A stretch of DNA of 35,653 bases from an uncultured Pelagibacteraceae bacterium (GTDB taxonomy: Bacteria; Pseudomonadota; Alphaproteobacteria; Pelagibacterales; Pelagibacteraceae): the NCBI GenBank assembly GCA_902537905.1, contig CACBDD010000007.1, positions 1-35,653 on the forward strand, written 5' to 3'. Shown here piece by piece: positions 8,683-16,568 of this stretch (position 1 is the first letter of the stretch; every line of letters starts with the position of its first letter). Both the position numbers and the translations under genes were made by a program. The notes beneath the pieces are model-generated. The model was not told the origin of the DNA. It did no database searches and saw nothing but the letters and a program-made list of their open reading frames with translations.

Positions 8683-9678
8683 TTATTTTTTTTCTTTTTC
8701 AGATTTTTTAAAAATATTTTTTAACCAATCAAATTTACCTTTTTTTTCTTCAGCTTTTTTGGAACCCTTTTTTTTACCCCAGGCAGAATTTCCTTGTTTT
8801 TTCTTTGCACCTTTTTCAATAGGTCTGATCGTTAAGTTTGGTCTAACTTTTTTTGTTCCTTCTGCAACAATTTTATCACCTTTATCTAATCCATCTAAAA
8901 TCTCAACAAATCCTAAATATCTATCACCTATAGTAACGTTTGTTTTTGTCACTTTATTTTTTTCGTCAACTTTATATATAAATATATTCTCACCTTCGAC
9001 TATTGTGCTTGTATCAGGTGCACTTAAACCATCTCTCACATTATACTTAATTGAAATTTCTAAAAATGAACCTGGTAATATTTCTCCAGATTTATTGTCC
9101 ATCTTTATTCTTGTAGCTAAAGATCTTGTGTCTTGACTTATTCTGCTTGCGAAAGAGTCAACTTCACCTTTATAAATTTTATTTTTGTACCCTGAGAATT
9201 TTATATCTACAGGTAAACCAACTTTTATAAATGGAACAAAAATTTCAGGTATATCAACATCACAATACAGTGAGCTAGTATCCTCAAGATTAATTAATAA
9301 AGAGGATTTTGATACTTCTAAATCTTCAGAGAATTCTCTTTTTCCAATAACTCCATCAAATTGAGCGATAATTTTTCTATTTTTTAGATTAGCAATAACA
9401 TCACCTTTTTTAACCTTTTTGTTAAAATTTATTGGTTTAAGAATTTCATACTTTTCAACCTTAAATGACTGTGTTTTAACTGGAGCTGCAGTCCCATAGG
9501 TACTAACTACATTTTCAAAAACTCTTTCTTGAGTAGTAGTTACTATTATTCCAGGAGGAGGTCTTTTACTAAATTTTTTCTTAAAATGATTTCCAATCAT
9601 TGTTCGACCGATGATCACAGTAGCAATGATTAAGAAGAATATAATTACTATACTTGTTATTTTTGTAGATGTTTTCAT
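8683..9678 (-). CDS. RND efflux periplasmic adaptor (membrane fusion protein)
   Basis: Membrane fusion protein of 331 residues that bridges the RND transporter to an outer-membrane channel. An N-terminal hydrophobic anchor (IVIIFFLIIATVIIGRTMI) is followed by a lipoyl/barrel-sandwich half (VKKGDVIANLKNRKIIAQFDGVIGKR) and a beta-barrel region (GLPVDIKFSGYKNKIYKGEVDSF). The membrane-proximal domain contains GLDKGDKIVAEGTKKVRP. The alpha-hairpin between the lipoyl halves is very short or absent, as in minimal adaptors. The C-terminus carries an unusual lysine-rich tail of about 40 residues (KKGSKKAEEKKGKFDWLKNIFKKSEKEKK). It is translated just upstream of the transporter. Confidence 0.93.
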   Translation of the reverse strand: MKTSTKITSIVIIFFLIIATVIIGRTMIGNHFKKKFSKRPPPGIIVTTTQERVFENVVSTYGTAAPVKTQSFKVEKYEILKPINFNKKVKKGDVIANLKNRKIIAQFDGVIGKREFSEDLEVSKSSLLINLEDTSSLYCDVDIPEIFVPFIKVGLPVDIKFSGYKNKIYKGEVDSFASRISQDTRSLATRIKMDNKSGEILPGSFLEISIKYNVRDGLSAPDTSTIVEGENIFIYKVDEKNKVTKTNVTIGDRYLGFVEILDGLDKGDKIVAEGTKKVRPNLTIRPIEKGAKKKQGNSAWGKKKGSKKAEEKKGKFDWLKNIFKKSEKEKK

Positions 9679-9681
9679 ATT

Positions 9682-10494
9682 TTAGTTTTTCCCATACTCC
9701 GCCCAAGAGCCATCATAAATAGTCGGCATATATTTAGCATTTATTAAAGAATAAGCTAGTGCCAATACACTTGCGGTCACTCCAGAACCACATGAAAATA
9801 CTATATTTTTATTCTGGTCAAATTTAAATGACTTAAATTTTTCAATTATTTTGTCTTTACTAACAAAAGTGTGGTCTTCATTTATTAATTCAGAAAAGGG
9901 TAAACAAAAAGAATTTTTTATTGATCCACTTCTTAAACCTTTTCTTGGCTCCGCAACTTTGCCTTCAAATCTTTCCCTACTTCTTGCATCAACAACATTA
10001 AATTCTTGCTTATCGATATTTTCATCTATTTGTTTTTTATTTTTAACAAGTTCTATATTTTCTTTACATGTATACTTAGAAGTTTGAGTGGTTACATTTT
10101 TGTTATCTGTAGATTTATTTTCTATTTTCCATTTTTTTAATCCACCATCTAGAATATGAACTAATTTAGGATCATGACCATAATAAATTAAATTGTACCA
10201 ACATCTGCAAGAGCTAATAACATCAGAGTTATCGTAAACTACTATTCTATCGTTATTTTCTATACCCATTTTACTTATTATTTTTTCCCAAGATTTACTA
10301 TCAGTTAGCATATGAGGTAAATCAGTATCTAATTTAGAATTTTTGTCTAAATCGAAAAAAATAGCATTTGGAATATGTTCTCTATTATACTCATCAAAAC
10401 CGTTTCTTTGAGTTTGAGGCATATGCCATGAACAATCAATAATTTTTACTTTACCAATATTATTTTCTAACCAATTTGTATCAACCAAAGACAT
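9682..10494 (-). CDS. sseA: 3-mercaptopyruvate/thiosulfate sulfurtransferase
   Basis: Two-domain rhodanese of 270 residues that moves a sulfane sulfur from mercaptopyruvate (or thiosulfate) to an acceptor. The inactive N-terminal domain shows VKIIDCSWHMPQ and HIPNAIFFDLD. The linker has HILDGGLKKWK. The active C-terminal domain has RSRERFEGKVAEPRKGLRSGSIKNS and the catalytic loop CGSGVTA (Cys235). That loop form is typical of mercaptopyruvate rather than thiosulfate sulfurtransferases. It ends 3 bp upstream of the adaptor gene and begins 1 bp after msrA. It therefore sits in a minus-strand run (msrA, sseA, adaptor, pump) whose members have no obvious shared function beyond stress and detoxification. 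Confidence 0.92.
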   Translation of the reverse strand: MSLVDTNWLENNIGKVKIIDCSWHMPQTQRNGFDEYNREHIPNAIFFDLDKNSKLDTDLPHMLTDSKSWEKIISKMGIENNDRIVVYDNSDVISSCRCWYNLIYYGHDPKLVHILDGGLKKWKIENKSTDNKNVTTQTSKYTCKENIELVKNKKQIDENIDKQEFNVVDARSRERFEGKVAEPRKGLRSGSIKNSFCLPFSELINEDHTFVSKDKIIEKFKSFKFDQNKNIVFSCGSGVTASVLALAYSLINAKYMPTIYDGSWAEYGKN

Positions 10495-10495
10495 T

Positions 10496-10939
10496 TTATC
10501 TTTTTTCCAAATATCTTTGATGATACTCTTCAGCTGGGCAATAATTTTTAACTAAAGAAGTTTTAGTCACAACTTTTACTGATAATTTGAGGTTTTCTTT
10601 TTCTATCATTTTTTCAGCAATAATTTTTTGCTGATCATTTAAATAAAATATTTCACTTCTATATTGAGTTCCAAAATCTGGTCCTTGAGAATTTAAGGTT
10701 GTTGGATCATGAATTTCAAAAAAATATTCAAGAATTTTCTCGTAAGATATTACCTTAGGATCAAAATTTAACTTAACCACTTCTGCATGATTTGTTGTGC
10801 CTGTGCACACTTCTTTGTAATTTGTTTCGGCATTGTTACCTCCACAATAACCTACTTCTGTTTGTATAACTCCATCAAGTTTACCAAACTTAATTTCTGG
10901 TCCCCAAAAACATCCTAAGCCTAAAATTGCTATTTCCAT
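10496..10939 (-). CDS. msrA: Peptide methionine sulfoxide reductase MsrA
   Basis: Repairs the S form of oxidised methionine in proteins. The catalytic motif is GLGCFWGPE (Cys10). It is followed by GVIQTEVGYCGG, NYKEVCTGTTNHAEVVKLNFDP, FFEIHDPTTLNSQGPDFGTQYRS and a C-terminal PAEEYHQRYLEKR. At 147 residues it is slightly shorter than many MsrA proteins, with almost nothing before the active site, as in other compact MsrA enzymes. Candidate resolving cysteines are present near the C-terminus (KNYCPAEE). It is the first gene of the minus-strand run and has only 34 bp between it and the divergent EamA transporter gene. Confidence 0.95.
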   Translation of the reverse strand: MEIAILGLGCFWGPEIKFGKLDGVIQTEVGYCGGNNAETNYKEVCTGTTNHAEVVKLNFDPKVISYEKILEYFFEIHDPTTLNSQGPDFGTQYRSEIFYLNDQQKIIAEKMIEKENLKLSVKVVTKTSLVKNYCPAEEYHQRYLEKR

Positions 10940-10973
10940 TGATTATTAACTTAATTAATTTAGAGTTAATCAT

Positions 10974-11855
10974 ATGCTATCAAAAAATCAATTAGGCTTT
11001 TTTTACATGTTCATATCGGTATGTGCATTTTCACTTATGGATGTGATTGTTAAATGGTCTGATGATTATCCTGTTGGACAAGTATTATTTTTTAGAGGAT
11101 TTTGTGGAATAATTCCTATTTTATTTCTTATTCCTAAAGACAGATATTTAGATTTTTATAAAACAACTAGACCATTTCTTCATTTTAAAAGATGTTTGGC
11201 AGGATTAATTGCTTTGGTTTCTATATTTGTAGCATTAAGAAATTTACCTTTAGCAACAGTTGTAAGTATTTCTTTTGCAGCACCAATATTTATAACTATA
11301 TTTTCAATTTTTTTATTAAATGAAAAAGTAGGCCTTTATAGATGGTTAGCGGTTTTAGTTGGATTTGTTGGTATAATTTTCATAACAGAACCGGGCTTTA
11401 GCTCTTTAAATTTATATTATATTTATCCAATTATTTTTTGCTTAGGTCTATCTTATGTTGCTATTGCTATAAGAAAATTATCCTCAACCGAGCCTGCCTG
11501 GTTAATTAGTTTTTTCTTTTCATTCTCGATAATGCTTCTAAGTTTTTTATCTTTTTATCAGGGATGGATCTTGCCAACTTTACTTGATTTATTTTTGCTA
11601 TCAATGGTTGGTATATTAGGTGGTCTTGCAAATTTATGGCTATCACAATCATATAAATATTCAGAAGTGAGTTTGGTTTCTCCTTTAAAATATCTTGGAT
11701 TAGTATTTGCAATAATATTTGGATATTTTATTTGGAATGAAATACCAACTTCTAAAACTTTATTAGGTGCTTTATTGGTTATTGCTTCATCTATTATTAT
11801 ATTTAGAAGAGAGATGTATTTGAAAAAAAAGTTATCTGTTTCACGTCATGAGTAA
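10974..11855 (+). CDS. EamA/DMT-family membrane transporter
   Basis: A 293-residue integral membrane protein with about ten hydrophobic segments arranged as two five-helix EamA repeats. Examples are FYMFISVCAFSLMDVIVKW at the start of repeat one and YIYPIIFCLGLSYVAIAI at the start of repeat two. Each repeat ends near a conserved proline/glutamate segment (IFLLNEKVGLYRWLAVLVGFVGIIFI and YFIWNEIPTSKTLLGALLVIASSIIIF). The family exports or imports small metabolites; the substrate cannot be assigned. The ATG at 10974 starts directly at the first helix. Its end overlaps the following glycosylase gene by 8 bp, which implies co-translation. Confidence 0.9.
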   Translation: MLSKNQLGFFYMFISVCAFSLMDVIVKWSDDYPVGQVLFFRGFCGIIPILFLIPKDRYLDFYKTTRPFLHFKRCLAGLIALVSIFVALRNLPLATVVSISFAAPIFITIFSIFLLNEKVGLYRWLAVLVGFVGIIFITEPGFSSLNLYYIYPIIFCLGLSYVAIAIRKLSSTEPAWLISFFFSFSIMLLSFLSFYQGWILPTLLDLFLLSMVGILGGLANLWLSQSYKYSEVSLVSPLKYLGLVFAIIFGYFIWNEIPTSKTLLGALLVIASSIIIFRREMYLKKKLSVSRHE

Positions 11856-12483
11856 AATTCCTCCATACTGGAACACAGCCAAAAGATATCTGTCAAAAAA
11901 AGATAAAATTATGTCTTCTCTAATTAAAAAATATAAGTCACCATCAGAAACCGTTCTTACATCAAGAAGAGATGTTTTTTTCTCTCTTTGCAAAAGTATT
12001 ATTGGTCAACAAATTAGTGTAGCTGCTGCTAACTCAGTTTTTTTAAAGTTTAAAAAAAAGTGTAAAAATAAAATTAATGCAAAAACAGTAAGCAAACTCT
12101 CTAGCTCTCAATTAAAAAGCTGTGGATTAAGTAGACAAAAAGTAAAAGGTATAAAAAGTTTAGCAGAGCAAGTATTAAGTAAAACGTTTAATCCAAAAAT
12201 AATTCCAAGCATGTCAGATGATGATGCTATAATTTATCTTTCTAAATTAAGACAAATTGGAAGATGGTCAGCTGAAATGATTTTATTGTTTACTTATAAT
12301 CGTCCTAATATTTGGCCCATACAAGATATTGGTTTATTAAGAGCTATTTCAAAAAATTATAATAAGAAATATTTACCACCAGAATCTTATGTAAGTTTAC
12401 TGAATAAAAGATTTTCACCGTATTGTTCAGTTGCTACTTGGTATTTATGGAGAAGCATTGATCCCGAACCAATACAATATTAA
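11848..12483 (+). CDS. alkA: DNA-3-methyladenine glycosylase II (AlkA-like, HhH-GPD)
   Basis: Base-excision repair glycosylase of 211 residues that removes alkylated purines. It shows the HhH-GPD core: FFSLCKSIIGQQISVAAANSVF, the hairpin LRQIGRWSAEMILLF, and the catalytic region NIWPIQDIGLLRAI with Asp after Gln. The C-terminal WRSIDPEP is also typical. It lacks the N-terminal domain of the E. coli enzyme and resembles the short AlkA/Mag1-type proteins. No Fe-S cysteine cluster is present, which argues against EndoIII or MutY. It overlaps the EamA gene upstream by 8 bp and the convergent DUF1330 gene by 4 bp. Confidence 0.9.
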   Translation: MSKIPPYWNTAKRYLSKKDKIMSSLIKKYKSPSETVLTSRRDVFFSLCKSIIGQQISVAAANSVFLKFKKKCKNKINAKTVSKLSSSQLKSCGLSRQKVKGIKSLAEQVLSKTFNPKIIPSMSDDDAIIYLSKLRQIGRWSAEMILLFTYNRPNIWPIQDIGLLRAISKNYNKKYLPPESYVSLLNKRFSPYCSVATWYLWRSIDPEPIQY

Positions 12484-12770
12484 GTACCTTCGATTATTTG
12501 ATGATTTCTAATAACACTATTAGCTAAGATAGCATGTGCAGCTTGATATTCTTCTGAGTAAAAAAAATTTTTAGCTATATCAAAGGTTTCAAATTCGATT
12601 ACTACTGTTCTAACAAATTCTTTTCCTTCAGTTGTAATCTTATTTCCTCCTCTTACCAAAAAAATACCCTTATATTTATCAACAGCACTTTTTGATTTTG
12701 ATGCATAATTATTTAAAAGTTCTTGGTCTTTTATATTTTCGTAAACACAAACAACGTAACCTTTTTTCAT
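12480..12770 (-). CDS. DUF1330 family protein
   Basis: A 96-residue protein of the DUF1330 (dimeric alpha/beta barrel) family. It is recognised from GYVVCVYENIKDQELLNNYASK, the central FLVRGGNKITTEGKEF and the late VVIEFETFDIAKNFFYSEEYQAAHAIL. Members resemble small monooxygenase-type barrels, but no enzymatic role is established for most. It lies 17 bp downstream of the XdhC C-terminal gene on the same strand, so it is probably co-transcribed with the xanthine dehydrogenase maturation genes. A role in purine oxidation is only suggested by position. Confidence 0.85.
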   Translation of the reverse strand: MKKGYVVCVYENIKDQELLNNYASKSKSAVDKYKGIFLVRGGNKITTEGKEFVRTVVIEFETFDIAKNFFYSEEYQAAHAILANSVIRNHQIIEGT

Positions 12771-12787
12771 TTAATCAATTTATTTTT

Positions 12788-13486
12788 TTATTTTTTAGAG
12801 TTCAATAATAATTTGTTAGACTCCAGAACAAGTTGAGAAACAATTGACAGAGCTATTTCAGGACCAGATTTTCCTCCAAGTTTAATGCCTATTGGGCCGT
12901 GTATGGAAGCTATTTCTTCTTGAGTAAATCCACTTTCCTTTAATCTTTGACATCTTTTGGTATGAGTTTTTTTGCTTCCTAGCGCCCCAATATAAAAAAA
13001 TTTATTTTTCAGTGCATGCTTTAATGCTGGATCATCTATTTTTGGATCATGAGTTAAAGTGATTAAAGCATTATTAGAGTCTGTTTCTAATTTCTTAAAA
13101 ATTTCTTCAGGCCAATCATTTATAATTTTTACATTTGGAAATCTTTCGGCAGTAATAAAAAATTTTCTAGGATCAACTATTGTGATTACAAAATTCAGAT
13201 TTTTAAATAAATCAACTAAATATTGAGCAATATGAACTGCTCCTACTATAATAACCTCTATTGGTTTTGTAAAATTTTGAATGAATATTTGAGTACCATC
13301 AATTACTCCATTTTTTTTTAAACTATGATAATTCTCTATTTGTTTTTTATAATTTTCAAAATCATTACTTAAAAATTTACCAAATTCAAAAATTTCACTA
13401 TTTCCATTTGTCAGATTTGTAAGTAAAGCAAAATTTTGACTAGAAGATTTTTTTTGAATTATTTCATTGAGCATTTCTAATTTCAT
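12788..13486 (-). CDS. xdhC: XdhC C-terminal-type (Rossmann) protein, xanthine dehydrogenase maturation
   Basis: A 232-residue protein holding the XdhC Rossmann domain. A nucleotide-binding stretch, VEVIIVGAVHIAQYLVDLF, is followed by FVITIVDPRKFFITAERFPNV, ALITLTHDPKIDDPALKHAL, FFYIGALGSKKTHTKR and IHGPIGIKLGGKSGPEIALSIV. These are hallmarks of XdhC/CoxI C-terminal domains. XdhC inserts the sulfurated molybdenum cofactor into xanthine dehydrogenase. The usual N-terminal XdhC domain is not in this protein but is encoded by the gene just upstream, with a 4-bp ATGA overlap, so the two products likely form one factor. A lead segment of about 80 residues precedes the Rossmann fold and has no recognisable function. 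Confidence 0.88.
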   Translation of the reverse strand: MKLEMLNEIIQKKSSSQNFALLTNLTNGNSEIFEFGKFLSNDFENYKKQIENYHSLKKNGVIDGTQIFIQNFTKPIEVIIVGAVHIAQYLVDLFKNLNFVITIVDPRKFFITAERFPNVKIINDWPEEIFKKLETDSNNALITLTHDPKIDDPALKHALKNKFFYIGALGSKKTHTKRCQRLKESGFTQEEIASIHGPIGIKLGGKSGPEIALSIVSQLVLESNKLLLNSKK

Positions 13487-13815
13487 GAATTTATTTTCTC
13501 AATATAAATTTTGATTTCACCTCCGCAGGCAAGGCCCACATTCCAGGCGTTATAATCAGATACTTTAAATTCTAATTGCTTAAATGAATTATTATTTTTT
13601 AACAAATCTAAGCATTCTTCTATTACATTTGATTCAACACATCCCCCGGAAACAGATCCAAAAAATTCGCCTTTGTCGTTAACAATCATGTTACTTCCAA
13701 CTGGGCAAGGAGAAGAACCCCATGTTTGTATTACTCTTGCAAGTATTACTTTTCTATCAGATTCGAACCAGTCTCTTGCCTGTTCTAAAATTGTTCTTTT
13801 GATCTGTTTTTCCAT
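13483..13815 (-). CDS. XdhC/CoxI N-terminal-domain protein, xanthine dehydrogenase maturation
   Basis: A 110-residue protein equal to the N-terminal XdhC/CoxI domain. It shows RKVILARVIQTWGSSPCPVGSNMIVND, GEFFGSVSGGCVESNVIEECLDLL and AWNVGLACGGEIKIYIE. The two conserved cysteines in SGGCVE and LACGGE are present; the family binds or hands over molybdenum cofactor. Its stop codon overlaps the start of the C-terminal partner. The start lies 50 bp from the divergent cytochrome gene. Its presence beside, but on the opposite strand from, xdhA/xdhB supports a role in activating that enzyme. Confidence 0.88.
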   Translation of the reverse strand: MEKQIKRTILEQARDWFESDRKVILARVIQTWGSSPCPVGSNMIVNDKGEFFGSVSGGCVESNVIEECLDLLKNNNSFKQLEFKVSDYNAWNVGLACGGEIKIYIEKINS

Positions 13816-13865
13816 TAAAGAGATTTATCTTTTTAGTTTTTTTTATTTATGATACCAAATTTATA

Positions 13866-14189
13866 GTGAAAAAATTATTTTTAAAATATTTTATAGCTTT
13901 CTTTATAATGCTCTTTTCATCAAATATTTATGTTAATGCTGATGAATTATTTAATGTAGGAAAAGAAGTTTTTCTAGGAGCTGGTAATTGTGCAGCATGC
14001 CATATGCTCTCAGATGCTGGATCGAACGCAATGGTTGGTCCAAATTTAAATGAAATCAGACCTGATATTCAAAGAATTATAATGGCAGTTAGAAACGGCA
14101 TAGGAGTAATGCCTGCAATGGAGGGTATACTAACTGATGAGGAAATAGAGGCAGTTGCTCATTATACTTCTATAGCTGCAGAACAATAA
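13866..14189 (+). CDS. Small periplasmic class I cytochrome c, candidate urate oxidase electron acceptor
   Basis: A 107-residue c-type cytochrome. The GTG at 13866 is the only start that keeps the signal peptide, because the nearest upstream ATG runs into a stop. The signal peptide ends at VNA, before Asp26. The heme site is NCAACH (Cys42, Cys45, His46), and Met82 in GVMPAMEG is a probable sixth ligand. A closing helix, DEEIEAVAHYTSIAA, is normal for the fold. It lies inside the purine island, divergent from the XdhC genes and convergent with puuE. The PuuD-type urate oxidase at 21673 lacks its own heme domain. This cytochrome is therefore a good candidate to take its electrons, but that link is inference. 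Confidence 0.88.
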   Translation: MKKLFLKYFIAFFIMLFSSNIYVNADELFNVGKEVFLGAGNCAACHMLSDAGSNAMVGPNLNEIRPDIQRIIMAVRNGIGVMPAMEGILTDEEIEAVAHYTSIAAEQ

Positions 14190-14197
14190 TAAAAATT

Positions 14198-15097
14198 TTA
14201 ACTATAATTTTTTATCCAATGCTTCGCTATATCCACTCTTTTGCAAATCCAAATATCCTTAAATTTATGAATATAATTTAAAAATTTTTTAAGTGACTGT
14301 ATTCTACCAGGCCTTCCAATTAATCTACAATGCAAGCCAACAGACATCATTTTTGGTGAGGTTTTTCCTTCCTCATAAAGAGCATCGAAACTATCTTTTA
14401 AATAATTATAAAATTGTTCACCTGAATTAAAACCTTGATTGGTTGCAAATCTCATATCATTGTTATCAAGTGTGTAAGGAACCATGAGTTGTTTTTTATT
14501 ACCTTTTTTTATCCAATAAGGAAGATCATCGCTGTATGTATCGCTACAGTATAAAAAATTACCATTATCAATTACTAAATCTAAAGTATTTGTACTACAC
14601 CTGCCAGTGTACCAACCAGCAGGTTGAGTGCCAAAAATTTTTTTTATAGATTTTATTGCAAGTTTCATATCATTCTTTTCTTTTTTCTTTGATACATTTT
14701 GATAATCAATCCATCGCCACCCATGACTAGCAACTTCATAATTTGCTTTTTTTATAGCTGAACAAACTTCTTTATTTCTCTCTAAGGCCATACCAACTCC
14801 AAAAATAGTAAGTGGAATTTTTTTTTTATTAAATAAATCGTGAATTCTCCAAAAGCCTCTTCTTGATCCATATTCATAAATTGACTCCATATTTAGGTGT
14901 CGTCCTTTAATTGGTTTTGCTCCTATAATTTCTGACAAAAATACTTCTGAAGTTTTATCACCATGAAGGGTACAATTCTCAGCTCCTTCTTCATAATTAA
15001 GTACAAATTGTAAAGCCAATTTAGCATTACCAGGCCATCTTACCTTAACTTTTTTGGAACCATATCCTACCAAATCTCTTGGATATTTTTTTTTCAT
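14198..15097 (-). CDS. puuE: Allantoinase, PuuE type (polysaccharide-deacetylase fold)
   Basis: Metal-independent allantoinase family that opens allantoin to allantoate. The 299 residues match PuuE: YPRDLVGYGSKKVKVRWPGNAKLALQFVLNYEEGAE at the start, then MESIYEYGSRRGFWRIHDLF, FGVGMALERN, VASHGWRWIDYQ and GWYTGRCSTNTLDLV. The late GLHCRLIGRPGRIQSL segment completes the pattern. It is unrelated to the amidohydrolase-type AllB. It is the last gene of a four-gene minus-strand operon (uraD, alc, allA, puuE) and starts within the final codons of allA (4-bp overlap). The pathway order of the neighbours makes allantoinase activity very likely. Confidence 0.94.
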   Translation of the reverse strand: MKKKYPRDLVGYGSKKVKVRWPGNAKLALQFVLNYEEGAENCTLHGDKTSEVFLSEIIGAKPIKGRHLNMESIYEYGSRRGFWRIHDLFNKKKIPLTIFGVGMALERNKEVCSAIKKANYEVASHGWRWIDYQNVSKKKEKNDMKLAIKSIKKIFGTQPAGWYTGRCSTNTLDLVIDNGNFLYCSDTYSDDLPYWIKKGNKKQLMVPYTLDNNDMRFATNQGFNSGEQFYNYLKDSFDALYEEGKTSPKMMSVGLHCRLIGRPGRIQSLKKFLNYIHKFKDIWICKRVDIAKHWIKNYS

Positions 15098-15585
15098 TTT
15101 TTTAAAATAATTTTATCTTTTTTAAATTTATAAATTACAAGATTGTTTCCTTTTCCCTTTCTATCAACAATTAGAAAATTCATATTTTTCATAGAAATCA
15201 GTGGAAAGTGCCAAATACCAGCATTGTAATTTACGCCAGTTTGTTTGGGGACTACAAAGGATTGAATTTTATTTACATCTGGTTTATTTCCTCTTGGTGC
15301 TACAAATACTAAAAATTTTGTATCCTCCATTGGTATAAAGGCTTGGCTTCCTAAAGGATGTTTTTCCATCATGTCAATTTTCATAGGAAACTTTCTTTTT
15401 TTTGCTTTAAAAATACTAACTATTGCTTTTCCTTTTTTTTTAGAAGTATCTACATTGATTAAATTATCAAATCTTTTTGCATAACCATTATTGATATTTA
15501 TAGGATTTTTTTTAGATGTATCTATTAATTGACCAAATTTAGAAAAATTTTTTTTAGTTATTTTTTTTGCTTTTATTAATTTCAT
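15094..15585 (-). CDS. allA: Ureidoglycolate lyase
   Basis: Splits ureidoglycolate to glyoxylate and urea, the last step of the allantoicase route. This 163-residue protein shows family features: FSKFGQLIDT near the start, MMEKHPLGSQAFIPM with the metal-site histidine region, FVAPRGNKPD, and VNYNAGIWHFPLISMKNMNFLIVDRKGKGNN near the end. The two termini are unusually lysine-rich, and the coding sequence is extremely AT-rich. It overlaps puuE downstream and allantoicase upstream by 4 bp each. Together the neighbours form the ring-opening half of purine catabolism. Confidence 0.92.
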   Translation of the reverse strand: MKLIKAKKITKKNFSKFGQLIDTSKKNPININNGYAKRFDNLINVDTSKKKGKAIVSIFKAKKRKFPMKIDMMEKHPLGSQAFIPMEDTKFLVFVAPRGNKPDVNKIQSFVVPKQTGVNYNAGIWHFPLISMKNMNFLIVDRKGKGNNLVIYKFKKDKIILKK

Positions 15586-16568
15586 TTCACAAAATTTCCG
15601 AATGCCCTTATTCTTGAAATTCCACCATCGGGATAGATATTTATTTTAAGATAATTTTGCTTACTTCTTTTAATTAGGAATTTTTTAAAAATATGTTTCT
15701 TGTGAGCTGACAGCTTTGACTTATTTAAAATAAACTTCCAATTTTTTGAATTATTGACAATTGATTTATTGGACAGATTTTTTGAAATACTTGCAGTTTG
15801 AATTGAACAACTATCTGGATAGTTTCCTTTAAAATGATGGGTATCTATCTCTAATTTTTTTATTAATCCTGGTTTTCCAAATTTTATTATAAGCCAATCA
15901 AAGTTTTTTCCTCTACTTCTTCTTGTTTCCCAACCATCTCCCATATTTTTTCCTTTACCTGGCGCTATGACATTTTCAGCTCTGCCAAAATGTTCATTAT
16001 TACAACCAATAATTGAAGCGCCATTTAAAACAGATGTAAGGTTGATAGTTTTGTTACTTAAAAAGTTTTTCTCCATTTCAATTTTTCCATAAAGTCTTAG
16101 TCTAGCAACTCCACCATCTGGAAAAATGTTAAGTCTTATATAATTAAAAACAGATTTGTTGTTTGATTTGAAGCTATGGTTTCGGCTTGGCCCAAGTTTT
16201 TTTTTGCTGAGTAAAGAAATCCATTTTGTTTTTTTATTGGGCTTTGTTTTACTTAAGCAGCCCTCTAAAGAAGCATGTGTGGGCTGGTTTCCATTGAAGT
16301 GTGTTGTGTCAATGTCTATATCAAATATCTTTCCAGGTTTACCAAGTTTTAAAATTAAATAATCAAAACCTTTTGATCTTCTTCTCTTTGTTTCCCATCC
16401 ATCCATCCATTTACCATGTTTGTCAAATAGTCCATTTTTAAAAACTGGAGTTTCGATGTTTAAGATTCTATGAGCAGCTGCAAAAAAATCATCAGTTTTA
16501 AATATAATTTTAGATCCAATTCTTGGATCTGCTAAGTTAATCATTTTTGCACTTATAAATTTTTTCAT
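15582..16568 (-). CDS. alc: Allantoicase
   Basis: Hydrolyses allantoate to ureidoglycolate and urea. The 328 residues contain the two internal allantoicase repeats. Repeat one has ADPRIGSKIIFKTDDFFAAAHRIL, WMDGWETKRRR and FDIDIDTTHFNGNQPTHASLEGC. Repeat two has GDGWETRRSRGKNFDWLIIKFG and KLEIDTHHFKGNYPDSCSIQTA. Each ends with a YPDGGxxRxRxxG-type motif (IFPDGGVARLRLYG, IYPDGGISRIRAFG). Choosing allantoicase rather than allantoate amidohydrolase (AllC) fixes the nitrogen fate: urea is released instead of ammonia. It overlaps uraD and allA by 4 bp on either side. Confidence 0.96.
   Translation of the reverse strand: MKKFISAKMINLADPRIGSKIIFKTDDFFAAAHRILNIETPVFKNGLFDKHGKWMDGWETKRRRSKGFDYLILKLGKPGKIFDIDIDTTHFNGNQPTHASLEGCLSKTKPNKKTKWISLLSKKKLGPSRNHSFKSNNKSVFNYIRLNIFPDGGVARLRLYGKIEMEKNFLSNKTINLTSVLNGASIIGCNNEHFGRAENVIAPGKGKNMGDGWETRRSRGKNFDWLIIKFGKPGLIKKLEIDTHHFKGNYPDSCSIQTASISKNLSNKSIVNNSKNWKFILNKSKLSAHKKHIFKKFLIKRSKQNYLKINIYPDGGISRIRAFGNFVK

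Noticed and set aside
8759..9136. 125-residue plus-strand frame inside the adaptor gene.
   Set aside because: It is antisense to a clear membrane fusion protein and has no independent features.
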